Of a stretch of 42,912 bases of DNA, positions 1 to 8,622 are shown one piece after another; positions within the stretch are counted from its first letter, which is position 1, and each line of letters opens with the position of its first letter. Under the pieces are notes generated by a model. That model was not told the DNA's origin and ran no database searches. It worked only from the letters and a program-made list of their open reading frames with translations. The stretch is from contig JAAYNA010000074.1 of assembly GCA_012521105.1 (NCBI GenBank), forward strand, positions 1 to 42,912, given 5' to 3'. The translations under genes and the position numbers were made by a program. This stretch comes from Clostridiaceae bacterium (lineage in GTDB: Bacteria; Bacillota; Clostridia; DSM-8532).

Positions 1-34
1 ATCCGGTCTTATTAATTATATCGGTAAAATTCAT
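1..34 (-). CDS. Start of an unknown gene, cut by the window edge
   Basis: The TAA stop of the ispH-rpsA fusion (34-36) overlaps an ATG at 32-34 in a TAATG arrangement. From that ATG an open frame runs off the window edge, giving M-N-F-T-D-I-I-N-K-T-G. An AAGGA sits just upstream but is close to the ATG. Eleven codons are too few to name a family. The overlap suggests translational coupling to the fusion gene; the call rests only on that and on the open frame. Confidence 0.45.
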   Translation of the reverse strand, partial: MNFTDIINKTG

Positions 35-2055
35 TATTCCTTGATAATATCTGCTATGGTAGTTTTCATTTCTTCAACGTGAGTGGTAGGAGTGTCATCC
101 TGTTTAGCTTCTGCGGAATCATCACTACTGCGTTCGGGATCTATGGGCTCCACTTCACGAATGCTAAGACTGATTTTCTTTAATTCCGGATTAACTTCCA
201 AAACCTTCATTTTTACAACCTGACCAACCGAAAGAACTTCATCGGGCTTAGCCAAATGCACATTGGAAATCTGTGAAATGTGAACTAACCCTTCGACACC
301 TTCTTCTAATTCAACAAAAGCTCCAAAGGGAACCAAACGTATTATTTTACCTTCCACTACGTCTCCAACTGAATACTTTTGTTCAATATTATACCACGGA
401 TTGTCCTCAGGTTTTTTGTAGCCAAGTGAAACTTTTTGCTTTTCCTTGTCAAACCCTAAAATTTTAACAGTAACTTCCTGACCAACCTTTAATACTTCTG
501 AAGGTTTGTTAATCTTTTTCCATGATAATTCAGAAATATGAACTAAACCGTCGACTGCGCCAAGATCAACAAATGCGCCGAAATTAGTAAGACTTTTTAC
601 TGTACCGGTATATTCCTTTCCTACTTCAACGTTGTTCCAGAATTCTTCAAGTTTTTCTGCTTTCTCTTTTTCTAATACACTTTTACATGATCCGACTACT
701 CTACGTTTATTTTTAGACATTTCAAGAATTTCAAATTTTACTTTTTTGTTCAGGAATTCATTTAAATCTTTAACAAAACGATCCGAAACCTGTGATGCAG
801 GAATAAATACACGGATACCTTTGTAGCTTGCTACCACCCCACCATTTACTACTTCTTTTACAACAGCCTCAAGCGGCTTTTTTTCATTGAAAGCTTCTTC
901 AATTTCTTCCATTCCAAGAATTAAATCCACTCTCTTTTTGGAAAGAGATACATTACCTTCTCCATCATTCACTTTAATGATATATGCGAGAATTTCATCT
1001 CCTTCCTTTAAATCCTTTTCAGGATCGAAATCGGGATCGTCAAGAAATTCTTCCATGGAAATAGTTCCATCTGCCTTATAGCCAAGGTCAACAAAAACTT
1101 CGCTGGTGTTGTATCCAATTATGCGACCCTTTACAACTTCACCGGCTCGTAGGCTGTTTACTTCGGATTCTTCGAATGCCTCTTTAAAAGACATTTCATT
1201 CTCTTGTTTGTTCATGATTTCTTCCATTGTTTCAATAACCTCCTTGATTACCCAGTCGGGCGTGGAAGCCCCTGCAGTAATCCCAATAGTGTTGATATTC
1301 TTTATATCCAATGGGGGTAGCTCCGCCACGGTTTCAATTTTATAAGTCAACGGGCAATTTTCAGAACATATTTCATATAACTTTTGTGTATTAGAGCTGT
1401 TACTGCCGCCAATTACAATCATCATATCAACAGTTCCGGATATTTCACGTGCTTCCCGTTGTCGTTTTTCAGTCGCACTACATATTGTATCAAATTTCAT
1501 TGTAATTGCAAACTTTTTCTTAATAAATTCATAAATCTCGTCATACTTTTCGGGTTTCATCGTAGTTTGGGCAAAAACACAAACACAGTTGGGGAAATCA
1601 GGCAAAGCTTCAACTTCTTCGGTGCTCGAAACAACATAGGCTTTGTTCTCACACCACCCGTTAATTCCTATTACTTCCGGATGATTCTTATCTCCCACAA
1701 TAATAATTGTGCATCTATCGGCATATTTTTGTCTGACCAGGTTATGTATTCTTTTTACATAGGGGCAGGTTGCATCATGTATAACAGCATTCCTGTTTAT
1801 TAATTCCTTATACACATCTTCTCCGATCCCATGCGCTCTTATAACAACATGTTCGCTGCCCTCCAGCTGGCTGGGGCTTTGAATAACCTTTATCCCTTCA
1901 TTTCCTAACCTCTCCAGAACCTGCCTGTTATGAATTATTTCTCCCAAAGTATATGTGTTATCAGGGCTTTCAATTAATGTCCGGAACGCGAGTTTAACCG
2001 CATTATCAACGCCAAAACAAAACCCTGCTGTCTTTGCTAATATAATTTTACCCAT
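34..2055 (-). CDS. ispH: Fused IspH (HMBPP reductase) and ribosomal protein S1-like protein
   Basis: Residues 1-280 are 4-hydroxy-3-methylbut-2-enyl diphosphate reductase, the last step of the MEP isoprenoid pathway. The three [4Fe-4S] cysteines are at 13 (GFCFGV), 97 (HDATCPYV) and 192 (TICSATEKRQ). Substrate-pocket residues are also present: His42, His75, Glu127 in HPEV, and the SNSSNT and STPDW motifs. Residues 303-633 hold four S1 RNA-binding repeats (about 303-375, 393-460, 477-547, 563-633), followed by an acidic tail. The start is ATG with GGAGG nine bases upstream. This IspH-S1 fusion is known in Clostridia, and the reading frame is continuous through the junction around residue 285. 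It lies downstream of plsC and cmk on the same strand, 28 bp after plsC. Whether the S1 half serves the ribosome or another RNA role cannot be told from sequence. Confidence 0.95.
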   Translation of the reverse strand: MGKIILAKTAGFCFGVDNAVKLAFRTLIESPDNTYTLGEIIHNRQVLERLGNEGIKVIQSPSQLEGSEHVVIRAHGIGEDVYKELINRNAVIHDATCPYVKRIHNLVRQKYADRCTIIIVGDKNHPEVIGINGWCENKAYVVSSTEEVEALPDFPNCVCVFAQTTMKPEKYDEIYEFIKKKFAITMKFDTICSATEKRQREAREISGTVDMMIVIGGSNSSNTQKLYEICSENCPLTYKIETVAELPPLDIKNINTIGITAGASTPDWVIKEVIETMEEIMNKQENEMSFKEAFEESEVNSLRAGEVVKGRIIGYNTSEVFVDLGYKADGTISMEEFLDDPDFDPEKDLKEGDEILAYIIKVNDGEGNVSLSKKRVDLILGMEEIEEAFNEKKPLEAVVKEVVNGGVVASYKGIRVFIPASQVSDRFVKDLNEFLNKKVKFEILEMSKNKRRVVGSCKSVLEKEKAEKLEEFWNNVEVGKEYTGTVKSLTNFGAFVDLGAVDGLVHISELSWKKINKPSEVLKVGQEVTVKILGFDKEKQKVSLGYKKPEDNPWYNIEQKYSVGDVVEGKIIRLVPFGAFVELEEGVEGLVHISQISNVHLAKPDEVLSVGQVVKMKVLEVNPELKKISLSIREVEPIDPERSSDDSAEAKQDDTPTTHVEEMKTTIADIIKE

Positions 2056-2083
2056 TTACCGAATCCTCCGAAATTTAATGCCT

Positions 2084-2668
2084 TTATTCCTGCTCGAGAG
2101 AATAAATTTTATCCATTAATTCATCAACCATATCTTGCAAATCAGATTTGGAAGCTTTTTCGCTATTTTCCCATACGAGTTTGTATGGTTTACCATAAAC
2201 TACTCTAATCTTTGAGAATAACCTGTAATTCCCGAATATTCCAACAGGAAGAATGGAGGCTCCTGATTCGAGGGCAAATAACGCTGCACCACTCTTGGGC
2301 CTGACTCTGCCTTTGGCTTTATTGCGCCTGGTTCCTTCGGGAAATATCCCCACTGCCTTACCTTCATTCAATAACTGCAGTGTGGTCTTTGCTGCATTCA
2401 AATCCCCATGACCTCTGTTTACCGGAAAAGCTCCCAGAGCTTTAATGATAACATTTACAAGCGGTATTCTGAACAGTTCCTTTTTGGCCATAAAATATAC
2501 TTTTCTTGGTATACGATGGGCAAATAAAAACATATCCAAAAGGCTAATATGGTTACAGCACACTATTAATGGTCCTTCTTCAGGCACATTTTCAAGACCT
2601 TCATAATTCACCCTGAAAAAAATAGAAAAGAAAATTCTGCATAAATTCGCTACGAACCGATAAAACAT
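2084..2668 (-). CDS. plsC: 1-acyl-sn-glycerol-3-phosphate acyltransferase
   Basis: This enzyme acylates lysophosphatidic acid to phosphatidic acid at the inner face of the membrane, an early step of phospholipid synthesis. The 194-residue protein has the H(X4)D catalytic motif in NHISLLD (about residues 39-45) and the FPEGTR acceptor-binding motif (about 109-114). The N-terminus is hydrophobic and probably sits in or on the membrane. The ATG starts two bases after the cmk stop codon, so the two genes are almost certainly cotranscribed and perhaps translationally coupled. The cmk-plsC-ispH/S1 order is common in Firmicutes. Confidence 0.93.
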   Translation of the reverse strand: MFYRFVANLCRIFFSIFFRVNYEGLENVPEEGPLIVCCNHISLLDMFLFAHRIPRKVYFMAKKELFRIPLVNVIIKALGAFPVNRGHGDLNAAKTTLQLLNEGKAVGIFPEGTRRNKAKGRVRPKSGAALFALESGASILPVGIFGNYRLFSKIRVVYGKPYKLVWENSEKASKSDLQDMVDELMDKIYSLEQE

Positions 2669-2670
2669 AA

Positions 2671-3342
2671 CTAAAGCCTCGACTTAATAATATCTAAAAT
2701 GGTTTTTGCAGACTCTTCAACTGAAAAGCCTGTAGTGTCCAATAAAATTGCGTCATCTGCTTTTTTCAGTGGTGAATGTGTTCTGCTGCTGTCGTTTTTA
2801 TCCCTGTATTCCATTTCCTTTTTCAGCTCTTCAAAAGTCTGTTTCAGCGTACCTTTTTCCTTAAGTTCTTCATATCTTCTTTTTGTTCTGTCTTCTATAG
2901 AAGCAGTAAGAAAAATCTTTACATCTGCATTCGGCAATACATGTGTTCCAATGTCACGGCCATCCATTATTACGCTGCTTTTTTCTGCAATCTCGCGCTG
3001 CAATTCCACCATTTTCTCTCTAACTGCAGAATTAACCGCCACATCAGATGAACCTACGGTTACAGCAGGTGTACGAATATCTTCGGTAACATCAGTTCCG
3101 TCCAGTATAACTTTTTGAATACCATCCTCGTACACAATCTGCAGGTCTATGCCCTTTACCATTTCAGCCAAAGCACTGCTATCTTTTGTATCAATTCCGG
3201 ACCTTATTGCTTTTAATGCCACAGCGCGGTACATAGCCCCTGTATCAAGGTATAGGATGCCTAATTCCTTGGCAATCATTTTTGCCATTGTGCTTTTTCC
3301 AGCTCCTGAGGGACCGTCTATTGCTATCTGTATATTTTTCAC
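2671..3342 (-). CDS. cmk: Cytidylate kinase
   Basis: Cytidylate kinase phosphorylates CMP and dCMP with ATP. The protein begins with the P-loop GPSGAGKST and keeps the LDTGAMYRA and MDGRDIGTHVLP motifs of the Cmk family, with the usual length near 223 residues. I place the start at the GTG at 3342-3340 rather than the upstream ATG at 3357: the codons after that ATG spell the ribosome binding site GGAGG (3351-3355), eight bases before the GTG. The protein would then begin M-K-N-I-Q-I-A-I-D-G, the normal Cmk N-terminus. It heads the cmk-plsC-ispH/S1 cluster. Confidence 0.94.
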   Translation of the reverse strand: MKNIQIAIDGPSGAGKSTMAKMIAKELGILYLDTGAMYRAVALKAIRSGIDTKDSSALAEMVKGIDLQIVYEDGIQKVILDGTDVTEDIRTPAVTVGSSDVAVNSAVREKMVELQREIAEKSSVIMDGRDIGTHVLPNADVKIFLTASIEDRTKRRYEELKEKGTLKQTFEELKKEMEYRDKNDSSRTHSPLKKADDAILLDTTGFSVEESAKTILDIIKSRL

Positions 3343-3379
3343 AAGAAATTCCTCCATAATGCTATTTTATTATTAACGG

Positions 3380-3805
3380 CTAAACCACTCGGTGTCCTAC
3401 ACCAATTGTTATCTCATTCAGATGCAGAAGACCTACGCCAAAGAAAACGCAAACCGCAACATGATCGCGATGCCTGGCAACCCCAATTTTACCACCAATA
3501 TTCAAGCCAATAGCTTTATTGGTAATCTGGTTCAATGCCTCTCTGGTGGCACCGGCAACTGCTCCTTCCTCCGCGTGACTTTCAATAATAACACCTTCCC
3601 GTTTTGCAGAAACCACAGCCCTTTCTATAATTTTTACAATTGAAGTTATAAAATCACCGCCGTAATCAACCGCACAGCATTTTATTCCCTTTTCATTATA
3701 TTGATGTTTCAAATACCTCTCTTCATCCCGGGTATCAGACAAAGCCATAGATATAGCTGCTTTAACTATATTCTTGCTTCCAAACTCATGCTTAAATCCG
3801 TTCAT
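3380..3805 (-). CDS. HutP-family protein lacking the histidine/metal ligands
   Basis: This 141-residue protein matches the HutP fold. HutP in Bacillus is the RNA-binding antiterminator of the histidine utilisation operon. Recognisable blocks are residues 71-95 (GVIIES, then ATREALNQIT) and the C-terminal ITIGVGHRVV. Aligned from memory to B. subtilis HutP, the three Mg-binding histidines (His73, His77, His138) fall at Gly81, Gly85 and Glu131. The protein therefore probably does not sense L-histidine and Mg in the known way. No hut genes lie nearby; it follows a hypothetical membrane-anchored gene and precedes cmk. A GGAGGG ribosome binding site precedes the ATG. The fold is likely, the function unknown. 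Confidence 0.75.
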   Translation of the reverse strand: MNGFKHEFGSKNIVKAAISMALSDTRDEERYLKHQYNEKGIKCCAVDYGGDFITSIVKIIERAVVSAKREGVIIESHAEEGAVAGATREALNQITNKAIGLNIGGKIGVARHRDHVAVCVFFGVGLLHLNEITIGVGHRVV

Positions 3806-3937
3806 TATAACCCTCCACTACAGAACCACAGAGCAAACTATATTTGTACCAACATTTATCATTATATAAAACGAAATCGGGTAATACAAGAATAACCCTG
3901 TTGATTTTTATTATTAAAGCTGCCTGTTCAATAATAA

Positions 3938-4369
3938 TTAATTTTTTATAAACACCTTAGCTATACGGTGTAATCCTTTTTCAAGGGGTATCGATGTTCT
4001 GGAAAATTTGAGTTTAATGTTATCTGATGCAGTTTTTGTTATAAGAGCAGCACCCGGAAGTTCTTCAAGAACCCAAACTTCAAGAACATCGCCATCCATT
4101 AGTTTTATTGTGACAGGAAACTGTTCAACAAGAAGAAATCGTTCTCCATTTTTGAAAAGCATTACTGCATGTGGCTTGTATTGGCCTATAACATCCAAAG
4201 TAATACTGCCACGCTTGATTAAAGACCGAAAAGGCAGTAGGGGTTCACCCTGGTATGGATCTTCAGGAATCTCCACCCCCAATGATGGATAAACTCTAAT
4301 GATTTGTACACCAATAAGTATAATACACATTATGATTGAAACTGCAATTAAGAACCAATTAAACTTCAT
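3938..4369 (-). CDS. Hypothetical protein with one N-terminal membrane anchor
   Basis: I do not recognise a family. The 143 residues start with a hydrophobic helix (about residues 5-25), followed by roughly 115 residues rich in beta-forming stretches. That suggests a small domain anchored on the outer face of the membrane. There is no lipobox or cysteine for anchoring. The ribosome binding site is weak (GAAAG close to the ATG), so the exact start is less certain than for neighbours. It lies between the flavoprotein gene and the HutP-like gene on the same strand, with about 100-130 bp on each side. Confidence 0.65.
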   Translation of the reverse strand: MKFNWFLIAVSIIMCIILIGVQIIRVYPSLGVEIPEDPYQGEPLLPFRSLIKRGSITLDVIGQYKPHAVMLFKNGERFLLVEQFPVTIKLMDGDVLEVWVLEELPGAALITKTASDNIKLKFSRTSIPLEKGLHRIAKVFIKN

Positions 4370-4471
4370 GCTTTCACACAGCTTAAATAATTTTTTAATA
4401 TTCTTTCCAATCTTATTTGTTTTAAACCTTAAGCTTGCGAAAGCATGGTATGCATTTATTGCAAATAAAAA

Positions 4472-5698
4472 CTAAACACTGTTTCCGGCAGTAAATCCGG
4501 TTGAAAATGCAATAGTCAGATTAAACCCACCGGTATAGGCATCAACATCCATTACCTCACCGGCAAAATATAAACCTTTTATTATTCTGGATTCCATAGT
4601 TTTGGGTTCAATTTCTTTAACACAAACTCCTCCGGCTGTTACTATGGCCTCTTCAAAGGAACGGGAACCTGTAATTTCACAGGTCAGATTTTTAAGAAGA
4701 TAAACCAGATTCCGCCTTTCGGTTTTGGTAATCTGATTAACAGGTTTATCGGGAGAAATCCCACTTAATCTTACAATAACCGGAATCATAAGATTTGGCA
4801 GCAACTCATTGAGAGAATTTTTAAACTGTTTTCTGGAGAATTTGTTAAAGTCCCTTTGAATTCTGTTATCAAGTTTTTCTTCCGATAAAGCAGGTTTTAA
4901 ATCAATTGAAAGGAACACATCTTTATAATTGTATTTTAAAATATGACGGCTTGCACTTAAAATTACAGGCCCGGTTACACCAAAATGAGTAAACATCATT
5001 TCACCAAAATCTGTGTATATGGTTTTACCTTTTCTGTCCAGAAGCTTAATTGCGGTATTTCTAAGCGATAAACCCTGCAGTTCTTTAACCCAGTTCTCTT
5101 TTACTAATAATGGAACCAGGGAAGGTTTTAACGGAGTTATTGTATGACCGAGTTTTTGCACCATTCTATGACCGTCACCGGTGGAGCCGGTGCCCGGGTA
5201 CGATATCCCTCCGGTAGCAACTATGACTGCATCAAGCTTTTTTTCTTTCCCGTCCGAAAGTCTAACACCTGTTACATACCCGTCCTTTACAAGTATTTCC
5301 TCAACTTTGTTTTGAAAACAGAAATTAACCTTATGCTGCCTGGTATACTCTACAAGGACATCAACAACATCCTTCGCATTATCGGATTCAGGAAAAACAC
5401 GGTTTCCCCGTTCCACCTTTATGGGAAGACCCATTCTCTCAAAAAACTCCATAACCTTCTTGTTTGAGAAAAGGTTAAATGATGAGTACAGGAACTTACC
5501 ATTCCCAGGTATATTTGAAATAAGGGTGTTAAGATCGCAATCATTGGTAAGATTGCATCTACCCTTTCCGGTTATACGGATTTTTCTGCCCGCCATTTTA
5601 TTCTTCTCAAAAATAAAAACACGGTGCCCCCGTTCTGCTGCTCTGCCTGCGGCAATCAAACCGGCTGCGCCTGCCCCAATCACACCTATATCTTTCAT
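4472..5698 (-). CDS. HI0933/BaiN-type FAD-dependent oxidoreductase
   Basis: A 408-residue flavoprotein of the HI0933 family, often annotated as aminoacetone oxidase family or NAD(P)/FAD-dependent oxidoreductase. The N-terminus has the dinucleotide-binding GAGAAG motif (about residues 8-13) and the family motif GKGRCNLTN (45-53). The C-terminus carries GLYFAGEVMDVDAYTGGFN, which completes the FAD site. The reaction is not established for most members; a bile-acid dehydroxylation enzyme (BaiN) belongs here, but nothing nearby suggests bile acid metabolism. It stands alone between the RpiR regulator and the small membrane protein, all on the minus strand. Confidence 0.88.
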   Translation of the reverse strand: MKDIGVIGAGAAGLIAAGRAAERGHRVFIFEKNKMAGRKIRITGKGRCNLTNDCDLNTLISNIPGNGKFLYSSFNLFSNKKVMEFFERMGLPIKVERGNRVFPESDNAKDVVDVLVEYTRQHKVNFCFQNKVEEILVKDGYVTGVRLSDGKEKKLDAVIVATGGISYPGTGSTGDGHRMVQKLGHTITPLKPSLVPLLVKENWVKELQGLSLRNTAIKLLDRKGKTIYTDFGEMMFTHFGVTGPVILSASRHILKYNYKDVFLSIDLKPALSEEKLDNRIQRDFNKFSRKQFKNSLNELLPNLMIPVIVRLSGISPDKPVNQITKTERRNLVYLLKNLTCEITGSRSFEEAIVTAGGVCVKEIEPKTMESRIIKGLYFAGEVMDVDAYTGGFNLTIAFSTGFTAGNSV

Positions 5699-5768
5699 TA
5701 AAAATCAACACCATCTTTGGTAATTATAAAAAATAAGTTTGCCTCAAAGGAATAAAATTAATTCGTAA

Positions 5769-6629
5769 TTATGAATCACCTTTTTCGTAAACCTGGTATT
5801 CATCCCATATTCTTTCAAGTTTTTCAAAGGTATCCTGTATTTGTTGTTTCCTTTTCAATCCTATAGCCACAATTATCGCATTAATTATACTAAGAGGAGC
5901 AACAAGGGAATCTACAAAAGAGTTCATATCACTTCTGGCAAAAATAGAATAATTAGCGCACTTTGCCAATGGTGAACTTGGGTTATCGGTAATTGCAATG
6001 GCCGTAGCCCCCTGTTTTCTTACAAACTGCATAGCCTTTGTTGTTCTCCTGGAATACCTGGGAAAGCTAATACCAATAACCACGTCACCCTCCTTAGCTT
6101 TTAAAATCTGTTCGAACATTTCACTAACACTGGTAGTATGTACTAATCTGACGTTTTGAAAAATCAGATTAAAATAAAAGCCAAGAAAGCTTGCTAAGGA
6201 TGCGGAACTTCTTACTCCTAAAATATAAATATGTTTGGCATTTAGAATTTCTTCTATGATAGTATTAAAATTCTCTTCATCTATCTCTTCCAGCGTCCTT
6301 TTAATTTTATTCATATCGGCTTGAAGCACGCTTTTTAAAACATTTTCCCTGTCAATTCTGCTGGAAGAAACTTCTAGCCTTTGTACCGATGTAAGTTTGC
6401 TTTTTATAAGTTCCCTTAGTTTCTTCTGGAGTTTTGGGTATCCGTCAAACCCTAGCTCGGCAGGAAAACGTACAACAGTTGATTCACTGACACCAACTTC
6501 TTTGCCTAACTGGGCAGCAGTCATAAATGCAGCTTTATCATAGTGATTAATAATATACGTTGCAATTGCCTTGTGACCCTTACTGAAGGTAGGATATTTT
6601 TCTTTTATTAAATTGATCAAATTATCCAT
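5769..6629 (-). CDS. RpiR/MurR-family transcriptional regulator
   Basis: This 286-residue regulator has the N-terminal RpiR helix-turn-helix domain (about residues 1-77, with the recognition segment LGKEVGVSESTVVRFPAELG) and a C-terminal SIS sugar-phosphate-binding domain (about 120-260, including YILGVRSSASLA and VIGISFPRYSRRT). Family members sense phosphosugars and control sugar or amino-sugar catabolism. No sugar genes are adjacent, so the target is unknown; the HAD phosphatase upstream on the same strand could be a partner. AAGGA precedes the ATG. Confidence 0.9.
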   Translation of the reverse strand: MDNLINLIKEKYPTFSKGHKAIATYIINHYDKAAFMTAAQLGKEVGVSESTVVRFPAELGFDGYPKLQKKLRELIKSKLTSVQRLEVSSSRIDRENVLKSVLQADMNKIKRTLEEIDEENFNTIIEEILNAKHIYILGVRSSASLASFLGFYFNLIFQNVRLVHTTSVSEMFEQILKAKEGDVVIGISFPRYSRRTTKAMQFVRKQGATAIAITDNPSSPLAKCANYSIFARSDMNSFVDSLVAPLSIINAIIVAIGLKRKQQIQDTFEKLERIWDEYQVYEKGDS

Positions 6630-6731
6630 ATTAATACATCCTTAAGTGTTTTAACCATTCAATTTATCATTAAGTCTGTTTATTTTCTGTTTTTTAAAAT
6701 ATATTGCAGATATATATTTAATATATTATGC

Positions 6732-6757
6732 TGCAGGATTAAAATCAAGATCCTGCA
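6732..6757. other. Perfect 8-bp inverted repeat between rpiR and cof genes
   Basis: TGCAGGAT (6732-6739) and ATCCTGCA (6750-6757) form a perfect stem with a ten-base loop, in the 158-bp gap between the Cof-type phosphatase gene and the RpiR regulator gene. No T-run follows on either strand, so it is not a classical terminator. It could be an operator for the regulator or a weak transcription barrier. Confidence 0.4.
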
Positions 6758-6787
6758 AAATCAAAACTAAAAGGATGTTATTATTTT

Positions 6788-7591
6788 TTATTCATAGTTC
6801 AATATAAACTTTTCTATGACATAAGCAACACCATCGTTTTCATTTGACAGCGTTACAAAGTCTGCTGCCTGCTTTATTTCTGAAGGGGCATTCTCCATAG
6901 CAACCCCAAGACCTGCATATTCTATCATGGACAAATCATTAAAACCATCACCGATGGCAATCATCTCATCCCGGTTTATACCATAGAATTCCCCCAGTTT
7001 TTCAAGAGCAATGGCTTTTGAAGCATTTACATCAACAAATTCAAGAAAAAATGGCTGGGATGTATGAAAATTAATAGTAGGATTTACTACATTCTGTAAC
7101 TCTTTCTGAAAGGCATTGATGCGTTCTACTTCATCGTACCACAGAATTTTATTTATTCCCTTAGTTATTAGCCCTTCAATATCTTCGTACAACTTGGGTT
7201 CTGTACCGCTTAACTCGCTGTATTTTGCAGCCCGTTCATCAGCCCGGTTAACAAAAAGCTGGTTATCTGACCAGATAGCAATGGTTGTATTCCGCTCTTT
7301 TCCAAGACTTTCAACCTGTATTGCATCTTCCGGTTTCATTGTGCATGAATATATTACTTTTCTGCTATCGCCGGTAATCACCATAGCACCATTGTATGTT
7401 ATTACCGGAACATCTGCTTCCAATTGCTTGGTAATAAGCTGTACCCCCTGGACAGGCCTTCCGCTGCTGATAGTAAAAATTACTCCTTTTTCGATTGCTT
7501 CGTGTATTTTTTCTTTTGTTTTCGGTGTAATTTCCCTTTTGTTATTTACAAGGGTTCCGTCAACATCAACGGCTAATAATTTGTATTTCAT
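6788..7591 (-). CDS. Cof-type HAD-IIB family phosphatase
   Basis: A 267-residue haloacid dehalogenase-superfamily hydrolase of the Cof/YidA type, which removes phosphate from sugar phosphates or related small molecules in the cytoplasm. Motif I is DVDGTLVNN (residues 9-17) with the catalytic aspartates, motif II is the serine in TISSGRP, and motif IV is GDGFNDLSM near the C-terminus. The substrate cannot be read from sequence. A promoter with TATAAT lies upstream at 7656-7683. It may be cotranscribed with the RpiR-type regulator downstream. Confidence 0.92.
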   Translation of the reverse strand: MKYKLLAVDVDGTLVNNKREITPKTKEKIHEAIEKGVIFTISSGRPVQGVQLITKQLEADVPVITYNGAMVITGDSRKVIYSCTMKPEDAIQVESLGKERNTTIAIWSDNQLFVNRADERAAKYSELSGTEPKLYEDIEGLITKGINKILWYDEVERINAFQKELQNVVNPTINFHTSQPFFLEFVDVNASKAIALEKLGEFYGINRDEMIAIGDGFNDLSMIEYAGLGVAMENAPSEIKQAADFVTLSNENDGVAYVIEKFILNYE

Positions 7592-7655
7592 TTATACCTT
7601 CCTTCCGGTTTGCTATTTTGCATATTTACAAGCCGCTAATAACGGCTCACTTGTA

Positions 7656-7683
7656 ATTATAGCAAAAAACCTTTTATCTTCAA
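7656..7683 (-). promoter_or_regulatory. Probable promoter of the Cof-type phosphatase gene
   Basis: On the minus strand TTGAAG (7683-7678) and TATAAT (7661-7656) are 16 bases apart. The predicted start of transcription, near 7650, leaves a leader of about 60 bases containing a short bulged hairpin (AGCCG/CGGCT) at 7631-7647. Confidence 0.55.
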
Positions 7684-7748
7684 CTTTATTATACTGTAAC
7701 CCTTACCTTAATCTTTTGCACTTTCATCTTTTCAGGTGGATTTCATTA

Positions 7749-7777
7749 TTTACAATACTTAATATTAAAAGTATAAT
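7749..7777 (+). promoter_or_regulatory. Probable promoter of trmB
   Basis: TTTACA (7749-7754) and TATAAT (7772-7777) are separated by exactly 17 bases, a near-consensus vegetative promoter. Together with the opposing promoter at 7656-7683 it accounts for the 305-bp gap 7592-7896; I see nothing else there. Confidence 0.65.
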
Positions 7778-7896
7778 AGACTTTGCTCAAAAGTTTTATG
7801 GATTCATAACGTACCTGTTTGCTGGTAAAAAACTTCTGCTTGTTTTAGCCTTCAGCAAAAAGGTGGATTAATTACATTTAAAGGAGGCCATTAACT

Positions 7897-8544
7897 TTGA
7901 GGCTCAGAAATGTTCCAAAATCTCTGGATTTTGCATATAACCATCCGAATTTTATAGACAGACCTGACAAGTTAATAGGAAAATGGGCGCAGGAATATTT
8001 TCATAATTCGAACCCTATACACTTAGAAATTGGTTCGGGAAAGGGTAACTTCATAATAACTCATGCAAATCAAAATGAAAAAATCAATTATATTGGTATG
8101 GAGAAATATATGCCTGTTCTTGGCAAACTAATAAAGAAATTGCCCGATGAAGGAATACAAAATCTTGCTGTAGTAAACGCTGACGCTGAAAATTTAACGG
8201 AATATTTTGAAGCTGCTGAACTTGATTGTATTTATCTGAATTTCTCCGATCCCTGGCCAAAGAAAAGGCATGCAAAACGCAGATTAACCAATTTAAGATT
8301 TCTTGAATTGTATAAGAAAGTGCTAAAGAAAGACGGATTAATAATACTGAAAACTGACAATAAAGATTTTTTTGATTTCTCCCTTGAACAGTTTGAATTA
8401 GCAAGTTATCTTCTTAAAGATATCACATACGACCTCCACAACAGTCCTTTTGTAGAAGGAAATGTAACAACTGAATATGAGGAGAAATTTATTAGTCTTG
8501 GGTTACCTATATATAGATTAACAGCATATAAAAACAATGATTAA
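7897..8544 (+). CDS. trmB: tRNA (guanine-N7-)-methyltransferase
   Basis: TrmB methylates N7 of G46 in the variable loop of tRNAs using S-adenosylmethionine. The 215-residue protein has the SAM-binding IGSGKG motif (about residues 46-51), the family signature NFSDPWPKKRHAKRRL (about 112-127) and the C-terminal TTEYEEKF followed by LPIYRL. Length and N-terminus match the Firmicute enzyme. It begins with TTG, supported by AAGGAGG at 7881-7887, nine bases upstream. It is monocistronic and followed by the tRNA-Trp gene, which has its own promoter. Confidence 0.95.
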   Translation: MRLRNVPKSLDFAYNHPNFIDRPDKLIGKWAQEYFHNSNPIHLEIGSGKGNFIITHANQNEKINYIGMEKYMPVLGKLIKKLPDEGIQNLAVVNADAENLTEYFEAAELDCIYLNFSDPWPKKRHAKRRLTNLRFLELYKKVLKKDGLIILKTDNKDFFDFSLEQFELASYLLKDITYDLHNSPFVEGNVTTEYEEKFISLGLPIYRLTAYKNND

Positions 8545-8577
8545 GATGCAGATTTATAAAAATCCTTATGTTTCATA

Positions 8578-8607
8578 TTGACATTTCATGTGTCTTTATT
8601 GTATACT
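8578..8607 (+). promoter_or_regulatory. Promoter of the tRNA-Trp gene
   Basis: TTGACA (8578-8583, a perfect -35) and TATACT (8602-8607) are 18 bases apart. Transcription would begin near 8614, about nine bases before the mature tRNA 5' end. Confidence 0.75.
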
Positions 8608-8622
8608 TTAATTCGTCACCAA

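Noticed and set aside
1384-1803. 139-residue plus-strand frame opposite ispH
   Set aside because: Shadow of a well-conserved gene in the opposite strand.
7116-7871. 251-residue plus-strand frame
   Set aside because: Mostly antisense to the Cof-type phosphatase gene, and its end covers the trmB promoter; no ribosome binding site or family match.
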